Positions 11,766 through 23,325 of a stretch of DNA of 64,000 nucleotides are shown here, one piece after another. The position numbers were made by a program, and so were the translations under genes. The notes under the pieces were generated by a model. The model searched no databases, was not told the DNA's origin, and worked only from the letters and a program-made list of their open reading frames with translations. The stretch is from Ectobius pallidus (lineage: Eukaryota; Arthropoda; Insecta; Blattodea; Ectobiidae): assembly GCA_964059195.1 (NCBI GenBank), contig CAXKWD010000006.1, positions 133,988,539 through 134,052,538 of the forward strand, written 5' to 3'. Numbering within the stretch: the first letter of the stretch is position 1; every line of letters starts with the position of its first letter.

Positions 11766-13558
11766 TAGAGCTGGGATTTTTATGTAGTATCAATTGGAAA
11801 ATATGTACATAAATATGTAGTGAAAATTGGGGAAATATGTAGAAAAATATGTAAAATCTTCAAAATATGTAATATAAAATATTAAATATTTCATTTCAAT
11901 TTCTTAACATTATGCTCAAGAGACATTCATACGTTAACATTAAATTTTTGAGTACAGTGAACAGTTATTATTTGATGAAAATGTAACCTAGAAACCACAT
12001 TGTATTAATCTGATTTCGAATATTAGCTCTCAGTCCTATCAAGTAAAAATATTATAATATGAGTAAACACGCAAATTCCAATACTAAAGACATTCATTCA
12101 TTAAATTTTGCAGCACAGTGAACAATTAAATATTTTTCTAAGTTCTCTGGGCTGAATGACAGCCGTTTGTCAGATAGAATGTTCATATAAGCGGAAAATG
12201 ACCGCTCAACATCGCATGATGTGACTGGGGCAAATTTTAGCAAAGGAATATTTCCCGGTGAAATGTCCTCAGGACAATCTATAATGTCCCCTTTTAGAAT
12301 TTGAAACACAGTGCAAACTGTTGAAAATTCAGGGTTTTTTCTCAAAACGGTTTTTAATTTATTCAATGCATTCTCACCATTCTTTGCAGTAGATTAAACA
12401 CGGGTTAGAAGCACTGTCAGGTTGCAACTTTTCTACCATGAGATTTGCTATGTTACGTCTCTTAGAATCAGTTGTTTCATCAACCGAAACCCATATGAAA
12501 GAATCGCCGATGTGTTATGCTGTCCATTACCTCATCGTAGCAGATATGTAGATAGTTTTTGCGTTGTGTTGAATGGTCAGTGTTTTTCCAAGAAAGAACT
12601 GAATTCAGGTACTTGAATCTTGTACCATGGAATGTTAGCAGCAATCATTGCACTGCACAAATCCTTATAGAAAGGGTTAATTGAAGTTAAATTTTTCATC
12701 TGTGTTAAAAGCATTTGCTTTGTCGGTTGACGTACTTGTTTGTTTTTTCTATGCAGTGCACTTCTTAAATGCTGTTCAAGCTGGGATTTCATAAAGCATC
12801 CTATGTGTTCGTTGCAATCTTGACAAATCACTATTTTGCCGTCAGTCGTAAAACACTAGTCAATTGCAGTCCATGATTTTAATTTTGAAGACACCAAAGA
12901 TGACTTTGGTGCCATGTTTGTACTAGAAAGAACTGAAGTAAACTGTTCACTTACCCACTTTGATTCTGAATGAAAATAAAAACAGTTTAGGATTTAGGGT
13001 TAACTGGAATTCCCAACAAAAGAACAAATTTAAAAATATTACTAGAATATCCAAACAACAGTAGCCTACCTCTTTGAAAAGAAAAATTAGGTATTGTTAA
13101 AAGGGAGATGTAAATTATATAGGAAAAGTATTGAGTGGAGAATTCACAACAGTTTTATGGAATAATTCGCAAAACCATTAGGTTTCTTTTCATGTAGTGG
13201 TCATGCTCTTAAGTGGCTGCCAATCATCTGTCATCCCTTTCTTTCCTGGTATGGTCATTCCTTGCTTTTCAATACCCATCAGTGATCTTAATCATCCTAT
13301 TGTGGCAAGTGACACTATCCACATAGCTTCAGTATAGAATTTATAGAGAAATTTACACATGTGAAACAAGAAAATAATGAAATATGTAATTTTATGTAAC
13401 ATCACAAGAATATGTAATATACTTAGAAATATGTAAAAATATGTAAAATGAAATTCAGTTACAGTAATCCTAACATAGTGGTTTGTGAAGATATCTCTTT
13501 TCCCAGCATGTAAATAGCAAGGAACAAAATACGTAATTACATAGAAATCCCACCTCTA
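11766..13558 (-). mobile_element. hAT transposon with deleted transposase (1.79 kb)
   Basis: The ends are inverted repeats (TAGAGCTGGGATTTTTATGT on the left, complement of TAGAGGTGGGATTTCTATGT on the right) with an exact 8-bp target duplication CTTATTAT at 11758-11765 and 13559-13566. AAATATGTA is repeated many times just inside both ends, a typical hAT subterminal array. The interior carries minus-strand transposase remnants. This is the largest hAT copy in the window and the closest to an autonomous one. Confidence 0.88.
12094..12831 (-). pseudogene. hAT transposase, internally deleted and frameshifted
   Basis: Three collinear pieces lie on the minus strand. First, 12831-12577 encodes a CGG-binding/BED-like N-terminal zinc-binding region (ICQDCN...EQHLRSALHRKN...IPWYK). 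Second, about 12490-12410 encodes VDETTDSKRR, carrying the first catalytic aspartate of the DDE-type RNase H fold. Third, 12366-12094 encodes the C-terminal hAT dimerisation domain (CDVERSFSAYMNILSDKRLS). Most of the catalytic core between the second and third pieces is missing. At least two frame changes separate the pieces. No active enzyme is possible. Confidence 0.78.
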
Positions 13559-13581
13559 CTTATTATACATGTCTAGACTTA

Positions 13582-13900
13582 CTACACAGTGGCTGGAGCA
13601 TAATAACAGTTGAAAGATCGAAGCATATTGCTTAAAATATTATTTCTCATGTTTGGAAGAGCCATTTCAATATTGAAATCGCCACTAATAATTGTTTTAG
13701 TTTTGTTTTTGTTGAGATTTATAAGGAGTGCCTCTAGATTGTCCATGAAAATATCGAGATCACCATTAGGAGATCGATATACAGTTACCATGATAATATT
13801 ATAAGGTTTTATTTTAATGGCAATAACCTCAAAATGTTTCTCCACACAGAAAGAGGATACAGCAACCTTCACAAATTCAATGTCCTCCTATTTTTGAGCG
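13582..13900 (-). pseudogene. Non-LTR retrotransposon endonuclease fragment
   Basis: The frame 13872-13582 reads VTVYRSPNGDLDIFMDNLEA and then IISGDFNIEMA. These are the YRSP and GDFN motifs of the apurinic-like endonuclease that precedes reverse transcriptase in Jockey/CR1-group elements. Homology continues a little upstream of the first in-frame start. No reverse transcriptase follows: the fragment ends just next to the hAT target site. It is a truncated relic and could be related to the element at 40.8-42.8 kb. Confidence 0.7.
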
Positions 13901-15837
13901 ATAGACAAAAAGAAAGTCTTGATACGATGCGTTCAATTGACCAATAAGTAAGCTATCGGTTTTGTACAGTAGTTCGCTTGTATTTCTTTTATGGTCAAAA
14001 CAGGTAGCTAGTGAACATATTATTTTAAGGATTATGTTTCCTAAGGCACTTTAAGAAGTAATTGGTCAGTTTTTACATGATACTTATTTATCGATTAAAA
14101 GAGAACCAGTCCTAGACCAATGATCTAAAATTATCCTAATTATAATCAAAATTACTGATTATATTATTTATTTATTCTAATACAGTAACGGCACTTAATT
14201 ATATATAAATACAGTTTTCATTTAATAACTACTGCTTCAATATGCAAATCACGGTAGCTATTGTCTGTACTAAGTCTTTTCAAGTCGAAAGATATTTTCT
14301 TGTTCTGAATAATTGCAGGAGAGTTTGCTCTGTGTAGGATATAGAAATCATAAAGTTCACAAGACGTCCCCTTGGAAATAGATTATAGTAATTTACATAA
14401 TTATTATGTAATCTCTCTAATTCATTTAATTAAAGTTTAAGTTTATTTAATACACTGTAACAAGTGGACTGTATTTCAGTTAGGATTCATGCAATTAAAT
14501 TAAGTTAAATAAATTCATACAAAGGCGTAACATTCGAAGATTTTAATTGGATACGCAGTTTTTCTTCCATTGATATTCTTCACTTATAGCACACATCCAA
14601 TTAATTTCATTTGCCTTACTCTCTAACTCTCTCCATTTTAATTTATTAACAAGTAATAATTTCCCCATGTTTCTTAATTTTAGATTCACGTAATACAATT
14701 TAAGTTATATAAATTCAGTTTACAATCAAATCATACTAAATTTACACTGAATTACTAGAATTTTTTTAATCCAACTACCAATTTATTACTTCTCCATCAA
14801 CAGATTGCTTTGCTGAAAATTTTTCACTAGGAGAGAGAGTGTTTCAAAAGAGTTTTATGCCTTCGAAGTAACAACAGTAAATCTTCCTGAGAAGCATCAT
14901 GTTATAGGCCTATGAATCTCTCATCCCATTAGCTGGTATCAGCAATGCTTTTGTCGATTCATTCACGGGAGTTTGCAGCCATTTGGGTATTATAGGATTA
15001 AGTTTATACAGCCTGATTACTGCGGATTACCCAGATCAAAGTCACCTGAAAACATGTTGGAATTGCTGCTTTTTCAATTAGTTTTCACTCCCACCTAGTA
15101 GTTTTCACACGCAAGGGTAGCTACTCATCATACCTCTTAAGAAATTAACGCAATGTAATATAATATTTGAGCTTGTGTATAATGTATATCGAACGCCACC
15201 TATTAACAAAACCGTATTCAATTGTGAAATTAATTAAAGGTGGCCTTGCTCATAGATCTCAATGGCCATAGCATAGCAACCGGGAAAAAAGAGCATCGCA
15301 GAAATCGATTTTTGTAATATAACACATCAAATTGTTGATCGCTTCTATTTTCTTAACCCGCTCTAAATGCACGCCTAAATGGGAAAACATTAAATGACTT
15401 GGCGAAAATCACTATGGACTACGGAACTCGAATCTGAGGTCTTTTTTCCCCCTGGGTGGTCCAATTTATTCCTGAAATCCATCACCAAGCTGGGTTTTTA
15501 GCTTTTTAATTATCAATTGTGTTTAAGTGTTTATGCGTGATGTGGGTAAGGCTCATAAATCCGTGGTTAGTTTTAATCGTTTCATTTCGAATCTGTATGC
15601 CCATATGGCAGCACAAAATTAATTTTATTCGTTTAATTATTTATATGTAGGCTACTACGTAAAACGATGTAATTAAGAATATTTTTTTTTCATTCAATTT
15701 ATGTAAAAAATTCTGGGTTAATAAATATATTGTTTAATTCTAATGTTTAATAAAGTATTTAAATAAAACATCTAGCAGACACGCTTGGTGTAGCTTCCCC
15801 GAAGAATACGTAACCCAAATTAAATCTGATGTAATGT
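13901..15837. other. No gene seen; one weak repeat match
   Basis: AT-rich. At about 15365-15460 the order ACGCCTAAATGG, CACTAT and CTCGAATCTGAGGTC resembles the 101-bp unit inside the Helitron-like element (20160-20362), so this may be a decayed fragment of a relative. TAGGCCTA lies at 14905-14912. Confidence 0.4.
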
Positions 15838-16440
15838 AATCACACAACTTTCTTTACCCTAAGCATAGGCAATAAAATTTTCTTGCTTCACATTCTGATA
15901 ATATAGAATCAGAGGCCGTATTGTAAGGAGTGCGTATTCAGTTGTTCGTCACTCACCTGAGTTTCTACTAACGGTGACCGGCTTTTGACTTTTCAAGTCA
16001 TTTCGGAAAAAAATGTTTTAAATAAAAGTATTAGCTGATAACCTCCTCTTGTACAAAATTTAAATATAATCTTAAAGAGCCTTTTTCGAAAAAAATTATC
16101 AAAAAATGCATGTAAAGTGGTATTAAAAGTAAGAGAAAGTCGTTACCAATTTTCGTGTCATATCTCCTAAATGTAACTAATCTAAATAATTTTGTTTTAG
16201 GCCTATACGATTTTTCGTTCTCGTGCTATGCTGTCCACAGACACACACATATAAAATCAGGCATTTCTGATTTTCTTCTATTCAGGGGACCCTTAAAAGT
16301 GTGTTAATGTTGAAAACTCGAAATCTAATTTCATGGTCGAACACAATACTTCCAACTACCTATAATAAATAAACAATTATTGCAGCAAAATAGCCATTTA
16401 AGTCACATGTTTCCATATTCCAACTACCTATAGTATCAGT
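15838..16440. repeat. Unclassified repeat R, copy 1
   Basis: This is collinear with 26011-27300 over several blocks: ACTTTCTTTACCCTAAGCA, CTTTCTGATA-like, AGAGGCC.TATTG, AGTAAGAGAAAG, TTTTGTTTT and GTTCTCGT, an ACACAC run, CAGGGACCCTCAAAA-like and AAAACTC.AA. It lacks the MITE that interrupts copy 2. The ends and class are unknown and there is no coding sequence. Confidence 0.6.
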
Positions 16441-17894
16441 GATACCGCACCTCATGTAAAATGAATGCAGTGTCTTGTGGCATAGTCAAAGACTGTGGCT
16501 GCTTACTTAAGCATCCATATTTTTCTTCTGCCATTTAATGTTTCTTTCCTTTTTATGTTTTGTAAATTAAATATCTTCGGCACCCTCTGATATTTACATT
16601 TAGTTCAGCTTTTGGTAAGCTTTAAAATTTCAATATCCATTAAAATCTGAGAGGGCGTGGTGGGGAGTTACCCTTGTATGCCTCTTTGCTAGTATTATTG
16701 ACGTATTCTGTTACATGTAATGCGTTCCGATAGCGTAGTATCGGTAATCCCTAAACAGCTTTAAATGCTGTTGAAATGAACTGTAAATATTTTCTTCATT
16801 ATCCACCAGTCTATTATTTTCACAGCTATAGGCCTATGGATGATAATGATATTATACTATAATGCATTTTGAAAGTGATATATTAATATAGCATTAGTGC
16901 GATAGCAGGGCGTTCTGCATACAAAAGGGCCAAAAATCACTACCCATTGTGAACGGAAATTGATACATTTGGTTCTGACCTTCCAGAGCTGAAATGGACT
17001 ACGATAATTTCGACTTACTGTACTTTCAAAGCTCCACTACATTATAAATAATATTCATAGCTTCAGTAAAGTGTTAATTTCTATATACTGAATTTTTCAC
17101 CCACTCTGTATGTGCACAGAAATAGCAAAGAAATAGCAAAAAGCTCAATAACCATCTTTTGTTCTTTTAAAAATGTATTACTGATTAATGCTGAATAAGT
17201 TTAAAGCAGTGTAGAATCAGATATCAAATTTTGTTCTGTTATGGAAAATTTATCTTGCAAAACAATTATTATTTTATTGTTCACGCTTCACCCTTTTAAG
17301 TAAATTTTTTCGTCAAAATATGAGTATTTAACATTTATAATAATCATAATTTGTATCTCTTTCCAAAAATTTTGAGAAAGGTGGCCAAGGCGTTCAACTC
17401 AATCAAACAAATATTTGTGAGTCAGATAACAGGCCTAGGCCTATATAAAAGTTAATTCAAATCGAATTATTGAAGAATAGTTCAGTAATGAAAAAAGAGG
17501 ATTTTAAATGCTATTTGCAGTTAGAATTTTGTTAAATCGCTAGAAAAGTTTTTAACATGGTAGGCTACTTAATTTGACTACATGAATTATTTAGCAACAG
17601 CTTAATGTTAATGGCTGTCTTTCTAAATGTGGTTATAACATTTTACCCTTTCTTACAGGGAGATGAAAAGTACTGATAAAAATATTGAAGACACATGTAA
17701 CATTAAAAATCTAATAATCTGCTACTTTTATGTAGTAGTAATATGTAGGCTTATATAATGGTCGACTGCCACTTCCATTCTTGTGAATGCACGATATCTT
17801 ATGTATAGGAATAAGGCTGACTAAGATATTTAGGTATCACAGTAGAATGCATAGTTCCTCATTTCATCTTATAAATAAATATATGTACGTAAAA
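16441..17894. other. No feature recognised
   Basis: AT-rich, without exon-like frames or repeat termini that I can identify. TAGGCCTA lies at 16829 and 17436. Confidence 0.5.
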
Positions 17895-18043
17895 AACTAA
17901 ACTCCGTGACTGGACATCCATGTAGGTACAGGGCCTACCATCCGGCCGCTGCATCATCAACCATAGGCAGATTGCAGGATTTGAGGCATATGGTCAGCAT
18001 GCCGACGCCCACGGCCCTTAATGATAGTTTCCGTAACCGTGAG
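17895..18043 (-). mobile_element. SINE family B, 3' fragment
   Basis: The reverse complement matches the SINE at 28255-28421 block by block: the CATATGATCAG/CATATGGTCAG block, CGCTGCATCATCAACCA against CACTGCGTCATCAACCA, and a shared 3' end CACGGAGTTTAGTT. The tRNA-like head is missing, so this is a 5'-truncated copy. Confidence 0.65.
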
Positions 18044-18809
18044 ATATAAAAAGTATTTTATAAGCCATTTTTACACAGTGGCAAGTAGTTTCCCTCTTTT
18101 TCTTCCCAGTAGACAAGCATATTTCACTTAAGAATATATTTTAAAAGTAATCCAGTAAATCAACTTCAGTGAGGGAAATTGAAAAATTTTATCAGCTAAC
18201 AAAAATCCTCGTTTACAAGCGAAGTAATTATACTTATTCTTGTATTTGGATCTAGAAATTAAAGTTTTTAATGATATCTTCTTTACATAACTTGAAATAT
18301 GTTAGGCTTGTTATGTAACAGCGGTCAAACTCTTAAAAGGGGAAATAAGGGATGATAGTGTATAACAGAAGTGAAAATCTATATATATAAAAATGAATGT
18401 ATGTGTGTGTGTGTCCTTTATGCATTACTACACCATTCATCCGATCGCCATGAAACTTTGGGAAGTTGTTGAGTACATTCCCGGGAAGGTTTTCGGCATA
18501 TTACATTTTTAGTTTTTGCTTTCGTTATTGAGTTATGAGTGAAAAACGGGCAGAAAACGTGTATTTTAGCGTTTTCGAAGCATCAATTTTCAGTTACACA
18601 TTTCAATGTCAAATCAATTACAGTAGGCTTTGGCTATTTTTGTCATAAAACCATTACGATCGCTTGAATGTTGTAGCTCACGCTGGTCGACTCATTTGTT
18701 TATCATGTCAAGGTACGCAGATATATGAAATTTTCAACCAACACCGAAGAGGATTATTATTAAGTGCCAGTATGGTACTTTATGAGATTGTGTGGTGGAC
18801 GAAAAAATG

Positions 18810-18851
18810 TCTGTCCGTCTGTCTGTCCGTCTGTCCGTCTGTCCGTCTGTC

Positions 18852-18911
<60 letters not shown>

Positions 18912-18950
18912 CGTTTGTCCGTCCGTCTGTCTGTCTGTCTGTCCGTGTGT
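18810..18950. repeat. (CTGT/CCGT)n tetranucleotide array
   Basis: About 35 units of CTGT with interspersed CCGT. Because the array has few stops, it creates open frames on both strands that read as Cys/Val/Ser- or Arg/Thr/Asp/Gln-rich peptides. These are not genes. Confidence 0.95.
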
Positions 18951-18959
18951 CTGTACGCA

Positions 18960-19760
18960 CCATAACTCAAATATGCTTTTTTGGATTTTCATGAAACTTT
19001 GAAAACACATTTATAATGTCCATGGGAAGAACCCTATTGATATTGAACCAAATCGGTTCACCGGTACCGGAGTAATGCCCAATTTAGTGCCTATTTTAAT
19101 AGATTATATTAGAAAGGCGCCATAGCTCAAATACGCTGTATCCGATTGCCACGAAACTTGGTATACCCATTTATGACGCCCATGAAAAGTGCCCTATTGA
19201 ATTTGAACCTAATCTGTTGACCGGTACCGGAGTAAAACCCAATTTAGTGTATATTTTAAAGGCGCAATAATTCGAATACGCTTTTTCGGATTTTTATGAA
19301 ACTTCGTATACACATTTATAATGTCCATGGGAAGACGTCTATTGAAACTTCGTACACGCATTTATAATATCCATGGAAAGACGTCTATTGATATTCGACC
19401 AAATCGGTTGGCCAGTACCAGAATAATGCCCAATTTAGTGGATTTTATGTTAATATATAAGAAGTCGCGATAACTCAAATATGCTTTATTGGATTTTCTT
19501 GAAACTGTGTATACCCATTTATAATGTACATGGGAAGAAGTCTACTGATATTGGACCGAATCGGTAGACCGGTACCGTAGTAAAACCCAATTTAGTGTCT
19601 ATTTTAAAGACGCGGTAACTCAAATACACTTTACCGGATTTTTATGAAACTTGGTATACACATTTATAATGTCCATGGGAAGACGTCTATTGATACGGAT
19701 AAAATCGGTTAACCTGTTTCGGAGTTATGCTCAATTTAGTGCCTATTTTATGGTAATATA
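18960..19760. repeat. Five diverged tandem units of about 145-200 bp in the Helitron-like element
   Basis: Each unit carries the same ordered blocks: AACTCAAATA(T/C)GCTTT, GGATTTT.ATGAAACTT, CACATTTATAATGTCCATGG, a TTGATATT block, AAATCGGTT, a CCGGTACCGGAGTA-like block and CCCAATTTAGTGCCTATTTT. Starts are near 18960, 19121, 19265, 19468 and 19616. The third unit contains a further internal duplication (TCCATGG..AGACGTCTATTG twice). Internal arrays of this kind are common in non-autonomous Helitrons. Confidence 0.8.
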
Positions 19761-19908
19761 CGTATTCGAAAGAATTTATTTAAAAAAACGAAAATCAGTT
19801 ATCTTTACAACATAACCTTTTGTTTTACTGTGATTTCTAAGGCTTTGGCAATTAAAATACAGTTAGCTATGACAACACTATTGCTTTAAATGCGCTTATC
19901 CCATAACT

Positions 19909-19982
19909 GACCCAGGTGGCTGAGATGGTAACGTCTTGGCGTCACATTCTGGAGTTCCATGGCTCAAATCCCGAAACCGGCC
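19909..19982 (+). repeat. tRNA-like sequence inside the Helitron-like element
   Basis: GTGGCTGAGATGGTAACG resembles a pol III A box, and GGCTCAAATCCCG, about 45 bp later, resembles a B box. I see no convincing acceptor stem and the B box departs from GGTTCGANNCC, so it is more likely a captured tRNA or SINE head than a working tRNA gene. Confidence 0.4.
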
Positions 19983-20075
19983 AATTTGACTTTTTTTTAT
20001 ATTCTGCATATCATAACTGCAATCATAACTGATTAAACAAAACATACTGGCACTTTGTTATATCAGTTTACCTGA

Positions 20076-20135
<60 letters not shown>
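20076..20135. repeat. (ATT)n microsatellite
   Basis: About 19 perfect ATT units inside the Helitron-like element. Confidence 0.97.
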
Positions 20136-20136
<1 letters not shown>

Positions 20137-20159
20137 AGAGGGATAATCAATATAGGCCT

Positions 20160-20362
20160 AAATATGGTCAAACGTTGTTCGATTTGGACAAAACTCACTA
20201 TACAGGGGTTTTCTGGGCCAAGTACCTCGAATCTGAGGTCTCTTTTACCACGCGACGCCTAAATGGGGTCAAACGTTGTTCGATTTGGACGAAACTCACT
20301 ATACAGGGGTTTTCTGGGCCAAGTACCTCGAATCTGAGGTCGCTTTTACCAGGCGACGCTAT
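20160..20362. repeat. Tandem duplication of a 101-bp unit
   Basis: Two nearly identical copies, each containing GTCAAACGTTGTTCGATTTG and CCTCGAATCTGAGGTC, are offset by 101 bp. The few differences imply a recent duplication inside the element, next to its 3' end. Confidence 0.93.
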
Positions 20363-20480
20363 CTAATCGTGGTATGTAGTCCACGTGATTTTGGTGTTAA
20401 TAAATATGATTTAACTATTGTGCTCTTAATTTTTAATTTTTGAAATAATTATCGCGTGCGAAGCCGCGGGCACACGCTAG

Positions 20481-21477
20481 TAAGAGATAAATTCCAAAAA
20501 CAAGGGATCCAAAGTTTACTAATCGTACGGCATAACGAATGGTCACTTACAGTATTGCATTAATATTCTCTATTTAAAAAATCAACAGTCTACTTTAAAA
20601 TTTCAAACATTCCTGTCAATACAAAAATACAACAACAACAACAAAAAGAATAAACACATCAGGGCAGGGGTTTAACGTTTTAGAGAGATTACAGTGATGT
20701 ACAAACTGTTATGTTTTTAATTCTTGCTGGCTTGCAGGTGTTTTGTAAATAATAATTATTAAAATTTTACATTAAATCAAATTTAAAAGAATGAATTGGG
20801 GAGTTTTTAAAATACGGGATATAACTTGAAAAAATAGGTGATCCATGATTTTCGTCCAAAATAAGTGAAAATACGGGATTTCCCGGGAAATACGAAACAG
20901 TTGGCAACCCTACAGCGGGTATATCTTTACAATTTCAAAATACCATTGTCTACTCATAAGATATAATGGAAAGGAAATGTGAACAAAGTTCTTGAGTGAA
21001 GTATTAGTTTCGAAGAAAGATTCTGCACACTGCGATAAAGTATGTTGGTGAAGAATGTGCGTGGAAGCGGAAAGGCCAGGTTGCTAGGAACAATGGAAGA
21101 ATGCAAGGCGTCACGGCGCCAGAGAGACCTCGAGATCAAACGTCTGTTCGTCCGGCGCTATTTCCTGTCAAGGCTGAGAGCAGACGCGTTATAGCTTTTC
21201 TTCCTATGGCCTCAACCACTGTAACTTATCCATGCGTACTAACAGTAGAACACTCCCATTTTAATCATCTGTCTCTATTTCTAGGATCTCTCCCATGCAA
21301 GAGGAACTACACGTATTCTTATTAAAAGAGAGTGCAGTTTAAGTAGAATGGCGTTTCCATCGAAGTTTCATAAAGATGTTTATGAAGCCCAGACATCATA
21401 ACCGGAATGTTACGTCGCTCCAAATCGTGAATTTATCGGCGATTTCGAAGTGTCTCGTGGTAGTATCTATGTTAACA
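20481..21477. other. No gene seen; isolated hAT-like end at about 20860-20915
   Basis: GGGATTTCCCGGGAAATACG followed by AGTTGGCAACCCTA resembles one terminus of a hAT element whose inverted ends read TAGGGTTGCCAAC. I find no partner end or target duplication. The stretch 21100-21300 is richer in GC but matches nothing I know. Confidence 0.4.
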
Positions 21478-22226
21478 ATGAAGTAAAATAACAATGTTGG
21501 ATTGCAAATTAACACTGGAAAAACTTAATATATGTTTTTGAAATGTCAAAATAATGCGCTACAAAATTTTAGAATAGCAGGTAAAGCATTCAAACAAGTG
21601 GGGAAATTCAAATATCAGAGATACAAATAATATTACGGATGAAGTTAGTGTCCACTAAAATCAGGAAATGATTGTTCTTGTGAAATTCAGAAACTTTTAT
21701 CTTCTCGTCTTCTGTCCTGAAATTTAAAAATAAGAATTTATAAGACAATAATCCTGCCGGTTGTATTATATTATGGAAGTGAGATATGGTCCTTGGCTCT
21801 TCAGGAAGAACATAATCTGAGAGTATTAGAAAACAGGGTGCTTAGGAATATATTCGGATCTAAAAGCGATGAAAACGGGGACTGGAGAAAACTGCATAAT
21901 GACAAGCTTCATATAAGGGTAATTACATAATAAGGGTAATTACATAACGGGGATGAGCTGGGCATGTTGCGCGCATGGGGGAGAAAAAATATATCTCAAA
22001 AGGGAGATCCGAAGAGAAAAGACCACTTGGAAGACCAGGACGTAGGTGGGAGTATTAGAATATATTTTAGGAAAGTAGGATTTGCGAGCGATGGTTGGAT
22101 GGAGTTAGCACAGAATAGGGTTGAATGTCGAGTTCATGTAAGCTCATGAATCTTCGGGTTCCATAAAACGGATAATATACCTTTGGCTTGCTTAAGTCTA
22201 TTTCCATTGAGCAAGTAAGTAAGTAA
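21478..22226 (+). pseudogene. RTE-like non-LTR retrotransposon, 5'-truncated relic
   Basis: The C-terminal part of the reverse transcriptase ORF is recognisable in shifting frames: INTGKT near 21510, FRIAGKAF near 21573, QKLLSSRLLS near 21690, LPVVLYYGSEIWSLALQEEH near 21755, NRVLRNIFGSKSDENGDWRK near 21830, then MLRAWGRK and the final DGWMELAQNR block to 22149. Several stops and frameshifts disable it. The 3' end is a GTAAGTAAGTAA tail at 22214-22226. The same C-terminal family and tail recur at 36.3 kb. Confidence 0.75.
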
Positions 22227-22674
22227 TTCCTGATTAACATCAAATATAGATTAATACTGACATAAATATTTCTTTATCAAATCTTCTATTCTAGCTAACA
22301 ATACTGTAAGAAGAAAATGGCATACTATCCCTGATGGCATTGATGGCATTGCTGTCATAAAGTTTGGTTATTGTGAAGGATCGGTTCAAAAATTTGTCAT
22401 AAGTTTCCTTATTATCTATCTCATTTGCTTTTACGACATTCTAGCTGCATGGATCATATCTGCACATGATTACACTGAAGAGGAACGAGCGAAAGAGATG
22501 CCAAGTACTGTATATCTTATTATGCTTGGGTCTGCAGTGGTTTCTAACAGTGATAAGGACTCACGCTCTTGCGCATAGCTAATTTCCTGTTATGTTGTAA
22601 AACTCAAATAGGTAATTCCTTCTGGTTTTTAAGCTAATTGAAACCTTTCAGAAAAAAACATAGAATATTGAGGC
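22227..22674. other. No feature recognised
   Basis: Spacer between the RTE-like tail and the next DNA transposon. No exon-like frame. Confidence 0.5.
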
Positions 22675-23325
22675 CCTGTGGCTTAGTTCTAAAAGGGCCA
22701 ATGTCATAAAACTTGCTTTTGAGATAACTGACTTTGAAGCCTTTAGAGAAGTAACATTTGTTGCTGAAAACTTCCGATATTGGCCTCTGAGGTTTCTGTA
22801 CTATCAGTGCTTTAGTTGGGCCGGTACGCACCGGTACTGCGTACCGGTATAAAATTATTTTCCTTCTACCATACCGGGAAAAAGATATGCTCCGGTACGT
22901 CGTACTGGCAGTACAGGAACAATATTGTCCTAAAATACTTATTAAATGTCCAATTCAATAAGAGAGTGTATTTGTTAATAATGACAAACACTATTAAATT
23001 CGCAATAGATATGCGTTCTAATGTTCACCTTCGTGCGCATTTCTACAATAATTACTTTCGCTTTAAATTACATGTTGGCTATCCTGATAAGGTGCTCGGT
23101 TTTTTAAAACTCTTTTGTATGAAGCGATATGGAAATTTTGAAGTAAGGTGAGTACCGTACCCCCATAAAATATTTTCCAACTAAAGCACTGTGTACTATG
23201 TCTATTAATAGCAACAGACATTGGCACTTCTAGTATACGAAAGATAAAGACTAGCCGAGCTCAATAATGCATAAATCTCATTTTTGCAAGAAATTGACAT
23301 TGGCCCTTTTAGAACCAAGCCACGG
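22675..23325. mobile_element. DNA transposon relic with long inverted ends (about 650 bp)
   Basis: The left end CTGTGGCTTAGTTCTAAAAG continuing to GGCCAATGTCA (22676-22706) is repeated inverted at about 23294-23325 with about 30 of 33 matches. I could not assign a superfamily, and the target duplication is not clear because a T-rich (ATTT)n run abuts the right end. It is split by the hAT element at 22805-23191. No transposase domain is recognisable. Confidence 0.6.
22805..23191. mobile_element. hAT MITE nested in another transposon (387 bp)
   Basis: Inverted ends CAGTGCTTTAGTTGG are flanked by an exact 8-bp duplication TGTACTAT at 22797-22804 and 23192-23199. It lies wholly inside the 22675-23325 element and is therefore younger than it. 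Just inside the ends are repeated GGTAC/GTACC motifs (GGTACGCACCGGTACTGCG on the left, GTACCGTACCCC on the right). Non-coding. Confidence 0.82.

Larger units (their letters stand above)
18378..20480. mobile_element. Helitron-like non-autonomous element (2.1 kb)
   Basis: The left end is TCTATATATATAAAAATGAA, a sequence I associate with insect Helitron/Helentron 5' ends. The right end is a GC-rich hairpin (GCGTG...CACGC around AAGCCGCGGG) followed by CTAG. The element sits exactly between A (18377) and T (20481) with no target duplication. TC start, CTRR end, 3' hairpin and A/T insertion are the Helitron hallmarks. No Rep/helicase gene is present; the interior is tandem repeats and captured fragments. 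Confidence 0.72.

Noticed and set aside
18664..19010. Overlapping long open frames on both strands with Cys/Val/Ser or Asp/Arg/Gln/Thr repeats
   Set aside because: They are translations of the (CTGT/CCGT)n array, which lacks stops in all frames.
22469..22490. CTGAAGAGGAACGAGCGAAA on the plus strand
   Set aside because: The core words are present, but the bases between them do not pair and helix I is absent.
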